This document shows positions 25,030 through 34,756 of a stretch of 64,000 nucleotides of DNA, piece by piece. The position numbers were made by a program, and so were the translations under genes. How positions within the stretch are numbered: the first letter of the stretch is position 1; each line of letters begins with the position of its first letter. The notes below the pieces were generated by a model. The model searched no databases. It saw only the letters and a list, made by a program, of their open reading frames with translations, and was not told where the DNA came from. Source of the DNA: Marinomonas posidonica_A (GTDB taxonomy: Bacteria > Pseudomonadota > Gammaproteobacteria > Pseudomonadales > Marinomonadaceae); contig NZ_JBHZSP010000001.1 in assembly GCF_043643765.1 (NCBI RefSeq), positions 343,990 through 407,989 on the forward strand. The letters run 5' to 3'.

Positions 25030-27867
25030 ATGCACGAAAGTTTAATGGAGTTGCTGTGGAGCACCTCTCATTTTTCAGGTGGAAACTTGGAATATGTAGA
25101 AGGGTTGTTTGAAAGCTACCTCGTCGATCCGAATTCAGTTTCGGAAGAATGGCGGAAATGTTTTGACCAATTGCCTCGCGTTAGTGAAGCTCAGTCAACG
25201 GATCTTCCTCATTCAGTTATTCAAGAACAATTTCTGCAAATTGGTAAAAACAAATTCAGAGCCATGCCTGCCAGTTCTGGCATTGCCGTGAGTTCTGACC
25301 ATGAGCAGAAGCAAATCGGTGTCTTGCAGTTGATTAATGCGTACCGCGTTCGTGGTCATCAACATGCAACATTGGACCCACTAGGTTTACAGAAGCGTGA
25401 AAAAGTCGCTGATTTGGATCTGGGTTACCACCAATTAACGGGTGCTGATTTAGACACATCATTTAACGTTAATTCTTTGTTTTTTAACAAAGATAATATG
25501 AAGTTAAGTGAAATCGTATCTGAACTGGAAAAAACCTACTGTGGCAGTATCGGTTATGAGTTCATGCACATCGTTGATACCCAAGAAAAAGCTTGGTTGC
25601 AACAACGAGTAGAGTCCGTTCGATCCCGCCCTGAATACTCAAAAGAAACTCGCGAAAGTCTACTAGAGCGTCTTACTGCAGCGGAAGGTCTAGAGAAATA
25701 CCTGGCTAGCCGTTACCCTGGTGCGAAGCGTTTCGGCTTGGAAGGTGGCGAAAGCTTGATTCCTATGGTGAATGAGTTAATTCAACGTTCTGGCGCACTG
25801 GGTGCGAAAGAAGTCGTGATTGGCATGGCTCACCGTGGTCGTCTGAACGTACTGGTTAATACCCTAGGTAAAAATCCGAAAGACCTGTTTGACGAGTTTG
25901 AAGGTAAGAAACTGGTTAACACTTCTGGTGACGTAAAATACCACCAAGGTTTCTCTTCGAATGTGATGACCGCTGGCGGTGAAGTTCACATCGCATTGTC
26001 TTTCAACCCATCTCACTTAGAAATTGTTTCGCCTGTGGTTGAAGGTTCTGTTCGCGCTCGTCAAGATCGACGTAAAGACACGACAGGTAAGTCTGTTGTG
26101 CCGATTTCCATTCACGGTGATGCGGCCTTTGCTGGTCAAGGCGTGGTGATGGAAACTTTCCAAATGTCGCAGACACGCGCTTATCGTACTGGTGGTACGG
26201 TTCATATCGTGATCAATAACCAAGTTGGTTTTACCACTAACCGTCAAGAAGATTCCCGTTCTACTGAATACGCAACCGATGTTGCGAAAATGATTCAGGC
26301 GCCAATCTTCCACGTAAACGGTGATGATCCAGAAGCAGTTTTGTTCGTGACACAATTGGCACTAGATTACCGTTACGAATTTGGTCGTGACGTGGTAATC
26401 GACATGGTTTGTTATCGTCGTCGTGGTCACAACGAGACGGATGAGCCATCTGGCACACAGCCATTAATGTACAGTGTCATTAGCAAGTTAAAAACCACTC
26501 GTACCTTGTACGCAGAGAAGCTAATTGCTGGATCAGTGGTGAGCAAAGAATTGTCCGATCAAATGGTCAGTGACAATCGCGAGAATCTGGATAATGGTCG
26601 CCACGTTGCGCAAAGTCTAGTGTTAGAGTCGCAAACGAAAATGTTTGTGGACTGGAAACCTTACCTAGGGGTTGAGTGGACAGATGAAGGTGACACTCGT
26701 TACCCATTATCTGAACTTCAAGAAGTGGCGAAAAAGCTGACTCATGTTCCCGATGGGGTTGTTGTTCAGCGTCAGGTACAAAAGATTTACCAAGACCGCG
26801 ACAAAATGACGGCGGGTGCTTTGCCTCTTAACTGGGGATACGCTGAAACATTAGCGTTCGCTACTCTGCTAGAGCAGGGTTACCCGATTCGTATTACGGG
26901 TCAGGATTCTGGTCGTGGTACTTTCTCGCACCGTCACGCTGTGATTCACAGTCAAAAGGATGGCAGTACTTATATTCCTCTGAAACATTTGTCTGAGGAT
27001 CAGCCGACATTAGACTTGTACGATTCTTACTTGTCTGAAGAGGCTGTACTGGCATTTGAATACGGTTACGCCAGCACGTCACCACAAGGTTTGGTAGTCT
27101 GGGAAGCACAATTCGGTGATTTTGCCAACGGCGCGCAAGTGGTCATTGACCAATTCATTACCAGTGGTGAGCATAAGTGGGGACGTCTATGTGGTTTGAC
27201 TATGTTGTTGCCTCACGGCTACGAAGGTCAAGGTCCTGAGCATTCTTCCGCTCGCTTAGAGCGTTTTATGCAATTGTGTGCGGAATACAATATTCAAGTT
27301 TGTGTCCCAACCACACCGTCACAGATTTACCATATCTTACGTCGTCAAGCGATTCGCCCAATGCGTCGTCCATTGATTATCATGTCGCCGAAGAGTTTGT
27401 TGCGTCATAAACAAGCCACTTCGACTCTAGAAGACTTGGCAGAAGGCAGCTTTAAAACAGTATTGCCAGAAGCCTCAGAGTCTATCGCAGCCGATAAAGT
27501 AAAACGCATTGTGTTGTGTAGCGGTAAGGTTTACTACGATTTGATCAATCGCCGTGAAGCGCTAGAAAAAGAGGATGTGGCGGTCGTTCGTCTAGAGCAG
27601 CTGTACCCATTCCCATACGCTGACCTAGAGTCCGTATTGGAACAGTACAAAAATGTTGAGAGCTTGGTTTGGTGTCAAGAAGAACCGAAAAACCAAGGTG
27701 CTTGGCATGCCAATCGTCACCGTATGAATCGAGTGTTGGAAAAACTGTACCCTGAGTTGAAAATCCGTTTTGCGGGTCGAATTTCATCAGCTGCACCAGC
27801 AGCGGGTTACATGTCTGTCCACGTAGAAGAGCAAGAAGCACTGGTCAACGACGCACTAGTTGGTTAG
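25030..27867 (+). CDS. sucA: 2-oxoglutarate dehydrogenase E1 component
   Basis: 945 residues, the usual length. N-terminal E2-binding helix (SFESYLVDP-like FESYLVDPNSVSEEWR), thiamine diphosphate site with GMAHRGRLNVLVN and HGDAAFAGQGVV, and QVGFTTN, plus the C-terminal transketolase-like domain GQDSGRGTFSHRHAV. Decarboxylates 2-oxoglutarate and transfers succinyl to SucB. First gene of sucAB-lpd-sucCD. Confidence 0.97.
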   Translation: MHESLMELLWSTSHFSGGNLEYVEGLFESYLVDPNSVSEEWRKCFDQLPRVSEAQSTDLPHSVIQEQFLQIGKNKFRAMPASSGIAVSSDHEQKQIGVLQLINAYRVRGHQHATLDPLGLQKREKVADLDLGYHQLTGADLDTSFNVNSLFFNKDNMKLSEIVSELEKTYCGSIGYEFMHIVDTQEKAWLQQRVESVRSRPEYSKETRESLLERLTAAEGLEKYLASRYPGAKRFGLEGGESLIPMVNELIQRSGALGAKEVVIGMAHRGRLNVLVNTLGKNPKDLFDEFEGKKLVNTSGDVKYHQGFSSNVMTAGGEVHIALSFNPSHLEIVSPVVEGSVRARQDRRKDTTGKSVVPISIHGDAAFAGQGVVMETFQMSQTRAYRTGGTVHIVINNQVGFTTNRQEDSRSTEYATDVAKMIQAPIFHVNGDDPEAVLFVTQLALDYRYEFGRDVVIDMVCYRRRGHNETDEPSGTQPLMYSVISKLKTTRTLYAEKLIAGSVVSKELSDQMVSDNRENLDNGRHVAQSLVLESQTKMFVDWKPYLGVEWTDEGDTRYPLSELQEVAKKLTHVPDGVVVQRQVQKIYQDRDKMTAGALPLNWGYAETLAFATLLEQGYPIRITGQDSGRGTFSHRHAVIHSQKDGSTYIPLKHLSEDQPTLDLYDSYLSEEAVLAFEYGYASTSPQGLVVWEAQFGDFANGAQVVIDQFITSGEHKWGRLCGLTMLLPHGYEGQGPEHSSARLERFMQLCAEYNIQVCVPTTPSQIYHILRRQAIRPMRRPLIIMSPKSLLRHKQATSTLEDLAEGSFKTVLPEASESIAADKVKRIVLCSGKVYYDLINRREALEKEDVAVVRLEQLYPFPYADLESVLEQYKNVESLVWCQEEPKNQGAWHANRHRMNRVLEKLYPELKIRFAGRISSAAPAAGYMSVHVEEQEALVNDALVG

Positions 27868-27898
27868 TACCATAGCCTGTCAGAGATAAGGGTATAAA

Positions 27899-29410
27899 AT
27901 GAGCATTGAAATTAAAGCACCTACTTTTCCAGAATCTGTAGCCGACGGAACGGTTGCTACTTGGTACAAAAAACCAGGTGAAGCCTGTGCCCGTGATGAG
28001 CACATTGTCGACATTGAAACGGATAAAGTGGTTCTAGAAGTGGTTGCGCCAGCAGATGGTGTGATTGCAGAAGTATTGAAAAACGAAGGCGACATCGTAC
28101 TGAGTGATGAAGTCCTAGCAAAATTTGAAGAGGGTGGTGCAGCCGCATCTGCTCCAGTGGCAGCGGAGCAAACAGCCGCACCTGCAGCAGCCTCTTCAGC
28201 AAAAGAAACAGTCCAAATCAAAGCGCCAACTTTCCCTGAGTCTGTTGCCGATGGTACGGTAGCGGCTTGGCACAAACAGCCAGGCGAAGCGTGTTCTCGT
28301 GATGAGCACATCGTTGACATCGAAACGGACAAAGTGGTTCTAGAAGTGGTTGCGCCTGCTGACGGTGTCATCGGTGAGATCACTAAAAACGAAGGTGATA
28401 CTGTACTAAGTGATGAAGTATTGGCTTCATTCCTAGTGGGTGCTTCTGGTGAAGCTGCAGCACCTGCAGCACAAGCTGCTGCGCCTGCAGCCGCACCTGC
28501 TGAAGCAGGTGATGAAGATGGTGTCGCTGGTCCTGCAGCACGTAAAGCACTTGCTGAAGCGGGTTTAACACCTGCTCAGGTAAAAGGTACTGGTAAAGGT
28601 GGTCGCATCACTAAAGAAGATGTTGATGCGGCGGCGAAAGCCAAGCCTGCAGCAGCGCCTGCAGCAAAAGCAGCGCCGGCGGCTATGCCTGCATTAGGCG
28701 CAGATGGTCGTGTTGAAAAACGCGTTCCTATGACGCGTCTACGTGCCACTATCGCTAAGCGTTTGGTCGAAGCACAACAAACAGCGGCAATGTTAACGAC
28801 ATACAACGAAGTTAACATGGGTCCTGTGATGGAAATTCGTAAGAAATACAAAGACGAATTCATGAAGGTTCATAACGGCACGAAATTGGGCTTTATGTCT
28901 TTCTTTGTGAAAGCGGCGACAGAAGCGCTAAAACGCTTCCCTGCTGTAAACGCGTCTATTGACGGTAACGATATGGTTTACCATGGTTACCAAGACATCG
29001 GTGTCGCGGTTTCTACTGACCGTGGTTTGATGGTGCCTGTATTGCGTAATACAGAAGCCATGGGGCTTGCTGACATCGAATCTTCTATCATGGATTTTGC
29101 TATTCGCGGTCGCGAAGGCAAATTGGGTATGGATGACATGCAAGGTGGTACGTTCACTATCACTAACGGCGGTACTTTCGGTTCCTTGATGTCTACGCCA
29201 ATCATTAACCCACCACAAACCGCGATCTTGGGTATGCACAAAATCCAAGAGCGCCCAATGGCGGTAAATGGTCAAGTTGTGATCCAGCCAATGATGTACC
29301 TGGCTCTGTCTTATGACCACCGTATGATCGACGGCAAAGAAGCGGTTCAATTCTTGGTAACCATCAAAGAGTTACTAGAAGATCCAGCGCGTCTTTTACT
29401 TGAAATCTAA
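27899..29410 (+). CDS. sucB: 2-oxoglutarate dehydrogenase E2 (succinyltransferase) with two lipoyl domains
   Basis: 503 residues, about 100 longer than E. coli SucB, because it carries two tandem lipoyl domains (~1-78 and ~103-180), each with the lipoylation motif DIETDKVVLEV. An Ala/Pro-rich linker follows, then the E1/E3-binding domain (GPAARKALAEAGLTPAQVKG), a second Ala/Pro linker and the catalytic domain ending in YDHRMIDGKEAVQFL. DNA of the two lipoyl repeats is nearly identical around the lysine, pointing to a recent duplication or gene conversion. Single-lipoyl SucB is the usual form. Confidence 0.95.
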   Translation: MSIEIKAPTFPESVADGTVATWYKKPGEACARDEHIVDIETDKVVLEVVAPADGVIAEVLKNEGDIVLSDEVLAKFEEGGAAASAPVAAEQTAAPAAASSAKETVQIKAPTFPESVADGTVAAWHKQPGEACSRDEHIVDIETDKVVLEVVAPADGVIGEITKNEGDTVLSDEVLASFLVGASGEAAAPAAQAAAPAAAPAEAGDEDGVAGPAARKALAEAGLTPAQVKGTGKGGRITKEDVDAAAKAKPAAAPAAKAAPAAMPALGADGRVEKRVPMTRLRATIAKRLVEAQQTAAMLTTYNEVNMGPVMEIRKKYKDEFMKVHNGTKLGFMSFFVKAATEALKRFPAVNASIDGNDMVYHGYQDIGVAVSTDRGLMVPVLRNTEAMGLADIESSIMDFAIRGREGKLGMDDMQGGTFTITNGGTFGSLMSTPIINPPQTAILGMHKIQERPMAVNGQVVIQPMMYLALSYDHRMIDGKEAVQFLVTIKELLEDPARLLLEI

Positions 29411-29498
29411 GGATTCATACACATCTAGTGGTATGAATTGAATACTGAGCGACTCTTTGTATCGAGTCGCTCAGCTTCACTGAAAAATGGGACCTCTT

Positions 29499-30938
29499 AT
29501 GTCTGATAAATTTGATGTTGTTGTAATTGGTGGCGGCCCTGGTGGTTACGTGGCTGCAATCCGTGCTGCTCAGCTTGGTCTGAAGACAGCGTGTATCGAA
29601 AAATGGTTGGACAAAGAAGACAAGCCGCGCTTAGGCGGAACTTGTTTGAACGTTGGCTGTATTCCTTCGAAAGCACTTCTAGACTCTTCTCACAAATACC
29701 ATGACGCGAAAGATTCTTACGGCGTTCACGGTATCAGTGTTGGCGATGTTGCTATGGACGTAAATGCCATGGTTGATCGTAAAGACAAAATCGTTGACCA
29801 ACTGACTAGTGGTATCACTGGTTTGTTTAAAGCTAATGGTGTAACGAGCTTCGAAGGTTTCGGTAAGCTACTAGCAAACAAAAAAGTAGAGTTTACAGCT
29901 CATGACGGTACTGTAACTGTCTTTGAAGCAGAAAACGTCATTCTCGCAACGGGTTCTGTACCAGTTAACATCCCACCAGCGCCACGTACAGGCGATATCA
30001 TCGTTGATAACGAAGGCGCGCTTGATTTCCGTGAAGTGCCTAAGCGTTTGGGGGTGATCGGTGCGGGTGTTATCGGTCTTGAGCTAGGTTCTGTATGGGC
30101 TCGTTTAGGTTCTGAAGTGGTTGTGCTAGAAGCGCAAGATTCTTTCCTAAGCGTATGTGACCAAGACATCTCTAAAGAAGCCGCTAAAATCTTCAAGAAA
30201 CAGAAACTTGATATCCGTACTGGTGCGCGTGTAACGGGCAGCCAAATCAACGGTGAAGAAGTAGAAGTGACTTACCTTGATGCAAAAGGTGAAGAGCAGA
30301 AGCAAACTTTCGATAAGTTGATCGTTGCGGTTGGTCGTAAGCCATTTACTGACGGCTGCTTGGCAGGTGACTCTGGTGTGAATCTTGATGAGCGCGGTTT
30401 CGTGTTCGTTGATGAGCAGTGTCGTACTTCTGTACCTGGCGTGTTCGCTATTGGTGACATCGTTCGTGGTCCAATGTTGGCGCACAAAGCATCTGAAGAA
30501 GGTGTGATGGTGGCGGACATTATCGCTGGTCACAAAGCACAAATGAATTACGATTGCATTCCTTCTGTTATTTATACTCACCCAGAGCTTGCTTGGGTTG
30601 GTAAAAATGAGCAAGAGCTTAAAGCAGAAGGCGTTAAATACAAAGTGGGTAAATTCCCATTTGCAGCCTCTGGTCGTGCTATGGCAGCAAACGACACAGA
30701 TGGTTTTGTTAAGATCATTGCTTGTGAAGAAACAGACCGTATTCTAGGTTGCCATATTATTGGTGGTCATGCGGCTGATTTGATTGCGCAAGCTGTAATT
30801 GCAATGGAATTCGGCTCAACAGCAGAAGACATTGCCTTGACTGTATTCGCTCACCCAACCGTAAGTGAAGCAGTTCATGAAGCAGCCTTGGCTGTTGATG
30901 GTCACGCAATTCACATTGCGAACCGTAAGAAGCGTTAA
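29499..30938 (+). CDS. lpd: Dihydrolipoamide dehydrogenase (E3)
   Basis: 479 residues from ATG 29499 (MSDKFDVVVIGGGPGG); an ATG four codons upstream is possible and neither has a strong ribosome site. FAD fold, redox-active GGTCLNVGCIPSKALL, NAD fold GVIGAGVIGLELGSVW and the C-terminal HAHPTVSEAVHEA-like FAHPTVSEAVHE active-site motif. Reoxidises lipoyl groups of SucB and probably of other complexes. Confidence 0.96.
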   Translation: MSDKFDVVVIGGGPGGYVAAIRAAQLGLKTACIEKWLDKEDKPRLGGTCLNVGCIPSKALLDSSHKYHDAKDSYGVHGISVGDVAMDVNAMVDRKDKIVDQLTSGITGLFKANGVTSFEGFGKLLANKKVEFTAHDGTVTVFEAENVILATGSVPVNIPPAPRTGDIIVDNEGALDFREVPKRLGVIGAGVIGLELGSVWARLGSEVVVLEAQDSFLSVCDQDISKEAAKIFKKQKLDIRTGARVTGSQINGEEVEVTYLDAKGEEQKQTFDKLIVAVGRKPFTDGCLAGDSGVNLDERGFVFVDEQCRTSVPGVFAIGDIVRGPMLAHKASEEGVMVADIIAGHKAQMNYDCIPSVIYTHPELAWVGKNEQELKAEGVKYKVGKFPFAASGRAMAANDTDGFVKIIACEETDRILGCHIIGGHAADLIAQAVIAMEFGSTAEDIALTVFAHPTVSEAVHEAALAVDGHAIHIANRKKR

Positions 30939-30950
30939 TAAAAATTAGAT

Positions 30951-30976
30951 TTGCCGGCTTTTCCAGCCGGCAATTT
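30951..30976 (+). terminator. Hairpin between lpd and sucC
   Basis: TTGCCGGCT, short loop, AGCCGGCAA followed by TTT: a 9-bp perfect stem with a weak T-tract. It may partly terminate or stabilise the lpd message ahead of sucCD. Confidence 0.6.
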
Positions 30977-31029
30977 CTGTCTTAACCGGCAGAATTTATG
31001 TCAATCATTCAGATGAGCGGAAGAATCAA

Positions 31030-32196
31030 ATGAACCTACATGAATATCAGGCTAAACAGCTTTTTGCTGAATACGGCCTGCCAGTATCGACAGGGTACGC
31101 AGTAGACACGCCAGAAGAGGCGGTCGAAGCTGCGAAAAAAATTGGTGGTGACAAGTGGGTTGTTAAAGCTCAAGTACACGCAGGTGGCCGTGGTAAAGCG
31201 GGCGGTGTGAAACTTGTTGATTCTTATGACGAAGTTAAAGCCTTTGCGGCAAATTGGTTAGGCAAAAACCTAGTCACTTACCAAACAGACGCAAACGGTC
31301 AGCCTGTTGCTAAGATCCTTGTAGAATCTTGCACTGACATTGCTAACGAATTGTACCTAGGCGCGGTTGTTGACCGTTCTACTCGTAAAGTCGTTTTCAT
31401 GGCCTCTACTGAAGGTGGTGTTGAAATCGAGAAAGTAGCGGAAGAAACGCCAGAGTTGATTCACAAAGCGATCATTGATCCGCTAGTTGGCGCTCAGCCA
31501 TACCAAGCTCGTGAAATGGCATTTAAAATGGGTCTTAACCCAACTCAAATCAAGCAGTTCACTAAGATCTTCCTTGGTTTGTCACAAATGTTCCATGACT
31601 GCGATTTCGCATTACTAGAAATCAACCCTCTTGTTATTACAGACGAAGGTAACCTTCACTGTCTAGACGGTAAGATCAACATCGACAGCAACGCTGTTTA
31701 CCGTCAGAAGAAAATGCAAGAGTTCCACGATCCATCTCAAGAAGATGAGCGTGAAGCACACGCTGCTCAGTGGGAGCTTAACTATGTTGCGCTAGATGGT
31801 AACGTAGGTTGCATGGTAAACGGTGCTGGCTTAGCAATGGGTACCATGGACATCGTTAACCTACACGGCGGCAAGCCAGCTAACTTCCTAGACGTAGGTG
31901 GTGGTGCAACAAAAGAACGTGTTGCTGAAGCATTCAAAATCATCCTTTCTGACAGCAATGTTAAAGCCGTATTGGTTAACATCTTCGGTGGTATCGTTCG
32001 TTGCGACATGATCGCAGAAGGTATCATTGGTGCGGTTGAGCAAGTTGGTGTAAACGTACCTGTTGTTGTACGTTTGGAAGGTACTAACGCAGAGAAAGGC
32101 CGTGAAGTTCTAGCTAACTCTGGTCTAGACATCATTGCTGCATCCAGTCTTAAAGACGCAGCGGAACAAGTTGTTAAAGCTGCGGAGGGCAAATAA
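31030..32196 (+). CDS. sucC: Succinyl-CoA synthetase beta subunit
   Basis: 388 residues, the same as E. coli. ATP-grasp start MNLHEYQAKQLFAEYGLPVS, GGRGKAGGVKL and the C-terminal CoA-ligase block NIFGGIVRCDMIAEGII. Makes ATP or GTP from succinyl-CoA with SucD. Separated by two bases from sucD. Confidence 0.97.
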   Translation: MNLHEYQAKQLFAEYGLPVSTGYAVDTPEEAVEAAKKIGGDKWVVKAQVHAGGRGKAGGVKLVDSYDEVKAFAANWLGKNLVTYQTDANGQPVAKILVESCTDIANELYLGAVVDRSTRKVVFMASTEGGVEIEKVAEETPELIHKAIIDPLVGAQPYQAREMAFKMGLNPTQIKQFTKIFLGLSQMFHDCDFALLEINPLVITDEGNLHCLDGKINIDSNAVYRQKKMQEFHDPSQEDEREAHAAQWELNYVALDGNVGCMVNGAGLAMGTMDIVNLHGGKPANFLDVGGGATKERVAEAFKIILSDSNVKAVLVNIFGGIVRCDMIAEGIIGAVEQVGVNVPVVVRLEGTNAEKGREVLANSGLDIIAASSLKDAAEQVVKAAEGK

Positions 32197-32198
32197 TA

Positions 32199-33071
32199 AT
32201 GTCTGTCTTAATTAACAAAGATACGAAAGTCATCTGTCAGGGTTTCACTGGCGGTCAAGGTACGTTCCACTCTGAGCAAGCGATTGCTTACGGAACGAAA
32301 ATGGTTGGTGGTGTAACACCTGGTAAAGGTGGTCAAACTCACCTAGGTCTTCCTGTGTTCAACACAGTGAAAGAAGCGGTTGAAGAAACTGGTGCAGAAG
32401 CATCTGTTATCTACGTTCCAGCGCCTTTCGTTAAAGACTCTATCCTAGAAGCCGCTAACGCTGGCATCAAGCTAATCGTTTGTATCACTGAAGGTGTACC
32501 AACACTGGATATGCTTGATTGTAAAGTGAAATGTGACGAGCTAGGTGTTCGCCTAATCGGCCCTAACTGCCCAGGTGTAATCACACCAGGTGAATGTAAG
32601 ATCGGTATCATGCCAGGTCACATCCACTTGCCAGGTAAAGTAGGTATCGTATCTCGTTCTGGTACTTTGACTTACGAAGCGGTTAAGCAAACGACTGACG
32701 CTGGTTACGGTCAATCTACTTGTGTTGGTATCGGTGGTGATCCAATCCCAGGTACTAACTTCATCGACGTTCTAGAAATGTTCCAGAACGATCCACAAAC
32801 CGAAGCCATCGTTATGATCGGTGAAATCGGTGGTACAGCGGAAGAAGAAGCGGCGGCTTACATTAAAGCAAACGTGACTAAGCCTGTTGTGTCTTACATT
32901 GCTGGTGTTACTGCGCCTGCTGGTAAGCGTATGGGTCACGCTGGTGCGATCATTTCTGGCGGTAAAGGTACTGCTGACGAGAAATTCGCAGCGCTACAAG
33001 ACGCTGGTGTTAAAACCGTTCGCTCTCTAGCTGATATCGGTACTGCATTGAAAGAAATCACTGGCTGGTAA
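32199..33071 (+). CDS. sucD: Succinyl-CoA synthetase alpha subunit
   Basis: 290 residues. CoA-binding N-domain (KVICQGFTGGQGTFHSEQAI) and the phosphohistidine loop in GHAGAIISGGKGTADEK. End of the TCA block; a terminator follows at 33111. Confidence 0.97.
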   Translation: MSVLINKDTKVICQGFTGGQGTFHSEQAIAYGTKMVGGVTPGKGGQTHLGLPVFNTVKEAVEETGAEASVIYVPAPFVKDSILEAANAGIKLIVCITEGVPTLDMLDCKVKCDELGVRLIGPNCPGVITPGECKIGIMPGHIHLPGKVGIVSRSGTLTYEAVKQTTDAGYGQSTCVGIGGDPIPGTNFIDVLEMFQNDPQTEAIVMIGEIGGTAEEEAAAYIKANVTKPVVSYIAGVTAPAGKRMGHAGAIISGGKGTADEKFAALQDAGVKTVRSLADIGTALKEITGW

Positions 33072-33110
33072 GCACTTGTTTAAGTGACTGCTAAGTCATC
33101 TTTGATGATA

Positions 33111-33141
33111 AAATCCCTGCCAATTGGCGGGGATTTTTTTT
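33111..33141 (+). terminator. Terminator after sucD
   Basis: AAATCCCTGCC, loop AATT, GGCGGGGATTT running into eight T: an 11-bp stem with one wobble. Confidence 0.85.
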
Positions 33142-33153
33142 GGGGAAAAGAGC

Positions 33154-33402
33154 ATGTCAGCGTGTCCATTTTGTCAAGGCGAAGCGAATTGTGGTCTTAC
33201 TCAGTCTGCATCTTGTTGGTGCTTTTCTGCACCCATTCCAGAAAAAATGCTGGCCTTATTGCCCGTTGAAGCGCAAGGTGTCGCCTGTATCTGTAAAGCG
33301 TGTGTTCAAGCCTATCAGCAGCGGCCAGTTGCATTTCGAAAGCGTTATGACAGTATGGCGGGGACTGAGTCTCAGCATGGTAGTGACTCCAATACAAAAT
33401 AA
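33154..33402 (+). CDS. Cysteine-rich CWC family protein
   Basis: 82 residues from ATG 33154 (MSACPFCQGEANC), the start that leaves room for the GGGGAAAAG ribosome site; longer frames overlap the terminator. Seven cysteines including CPFC and CWC (SASCWCF) and CICKAC match the small cysteine-rich CWC family, probably metal-binding. Function unknown. It precedes lhgO by 22 bp and is likely co-transcribed. Confidence 0.72.
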   Translation: MSACPFCQGEANCGLTQSASCWCFSAPIPEKMLALLPVEAQGVACICKACVQAYQQRPVAFRKRYDSMAGTESQHGSDSNTK

Positions 33403-33424
33403 CAAAACAAAGGGAGAGTGGAAT

Positions 33425-34639
33425 ATGTCACAAGAGTCTATTTACGATATTGCTGTTATCGGTGCTGGTATAGTGGGGTTATCGACCGCTTGGCAGTTGC
33501 AAAAGCGTTATCCTAAATACCGAATTCTGTTGATAGAGAAAGAAGCACAAGTCGGTTTGCACCAAACAGGTCACAACTCAGGTGTGATTCATGCTGGAGT
33601 CTATTATGCGCCGGGTTCGCTCAAGGCGGAGTTTTGTTATCGTGGCGCAAAAGACACCAAAGCCTTTTGTCGTGAGCACAATATTGAGTTCGAAGAGTGC
33701 GGTAAATTGCTGGTCGCCACGAATGAGGTGGAATACGAGCGAATGCAGGCGCTGTATAAGCGTTGTCGAGAAAATGGCTTAAAAGTTGAATTACTTGATC
33801 AGGAAGAGTTAAATCGTCGTGAGCCTAACGTAAAGGGAATTGCGGCTATCTATGTTGCTTCCACAGGCATAGTGAATTACCAACAAATCTGCCAAAAAAT
33901 AGCGGAGCTCTTTGAGCACGCAGGTGGTGTTTTGATGTTGGAAAGTGAAGTAGTGGGTTTAAAAGAGCATGCAGATCATGTCGACATCAAGTTGAAAAAT
34001 GCCCAAGTGCAAGCCAGTTTTTTAGTCAGTTGTGGTGGTCTAATGGCCGATCGATTGACCAAGATGCTGAAGATCCCAACGGACTTTCAAATCATCCCAT
34101 TCCGTGGCGAGTATTACCAATTGCCGGCGCAGCACAATGACATTGTTAAACACCTTATTTACCCCATTCCTGATCCTGATTTGCCTTTCCTTGGTGTGCA
34201 TCTGACGCGCATGATAGACGGTTCAGTAACGGTTGGGCCGAATGCCGTGCAAGGCTGGAAGCGGGAAGGGTATGGCCGTATTAACTTCAGTATTAAAGAT
34301 GTGGCGGAGATGCTGACCTTTGCTGGTTTTTGGCGACTACTGAAAACCTATTGGAAAACCGGATTAATCGAAACCAAAAACTCTTGGTTCAAAGCCGGTT
34401 ATTTACAACAGGTACGCAAATACTGCGACCTTGTTGAGTTGACGGATTTACAACCTTATCCGGCTGGGATTCGTGCACAAGCGGTTATGAAAGACGGATC
34501 ATTAGTGCATGACTTTCTATTTGCCAACAGTGAGCGTACTTTGCATGTCTGTAATGCGCCTTCTCCTGCTGCCACCAGTGCTTTTCCAATTGGCCAATAC
34601 ATAGTTAATAAATTGGACGATCAGATCACCACCTTGTGA
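33425..34639 (+). CDS. lhgO: L-2-hydroxyglutarate oxidase
   Basis: 404 residues from ATG 33425, preceded by AAAGGGAGAG. DAO-type flavoprotein: FAD fold IAVIGAGIVGLSTAWQLQ, LIEKEAQVGLHQTGHNSGVIHAGVYY near the N-terminus, and the C-terminal HVCNAPSPAATSAFPIGQYI. These match LhgO, which oxidises L-2-hydroxyglutarate to 2-oxoglutarate and feeds electrons to quinone. Location directly after the suc operon fits a 2-oxoglutarate link. Confidence 0.9.
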   Translation: MSQESIYDIAVIGAGIVGLSTAWQLQKRYPKYRILLIEKEAQVGLHQTGHNSGVIHAGVYYAPGSLKAEFCYRGAKDTKAFCREHNIEFEECGKLLVATNEVEYERMQALYKRCRENGLKVELLDQEELNRREPNVKGIAAIYVASTGIVNYQQICQKIAELFEHAGGVLMLESEVVGLKEHADHVDIKLKNAQVQASFLVSCGGLMADRLTKMLKIPTDFQIIPFRGEYYQLPAQHNDIVKHLIYPIPDPDLPFLGVHLTRMIDGSVTVGPNAVQGWKREGYGRINFSIKDVAEMLTFAGFWRLLKTYWKTGLIETKNSWFKAGYLQQVRKYCDLVELTDLQPYPAGIRAQAVMKDGSLVHDFLFANSERTLHVCNAPSPAATSAFPIGQYIVNKLDDQITTL

Positions 34640-34756
34640 TATTGAGTAAATGAAGACTTACAGAACGAAAGGATTGTGAAACAAATTTGCTAAGGTTTGC
34701 TGGGGCTTCTGAGTATAAGCTAGAGTATTCGAACTTGATTGAAAGGTGAGAATACT

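Noticed and set aside
28383..28863. Alanine/proline-rich minus-strand frames opposite sucB
   Set aside because: They mirror the repetitive linker codons of sucB and are not genes.
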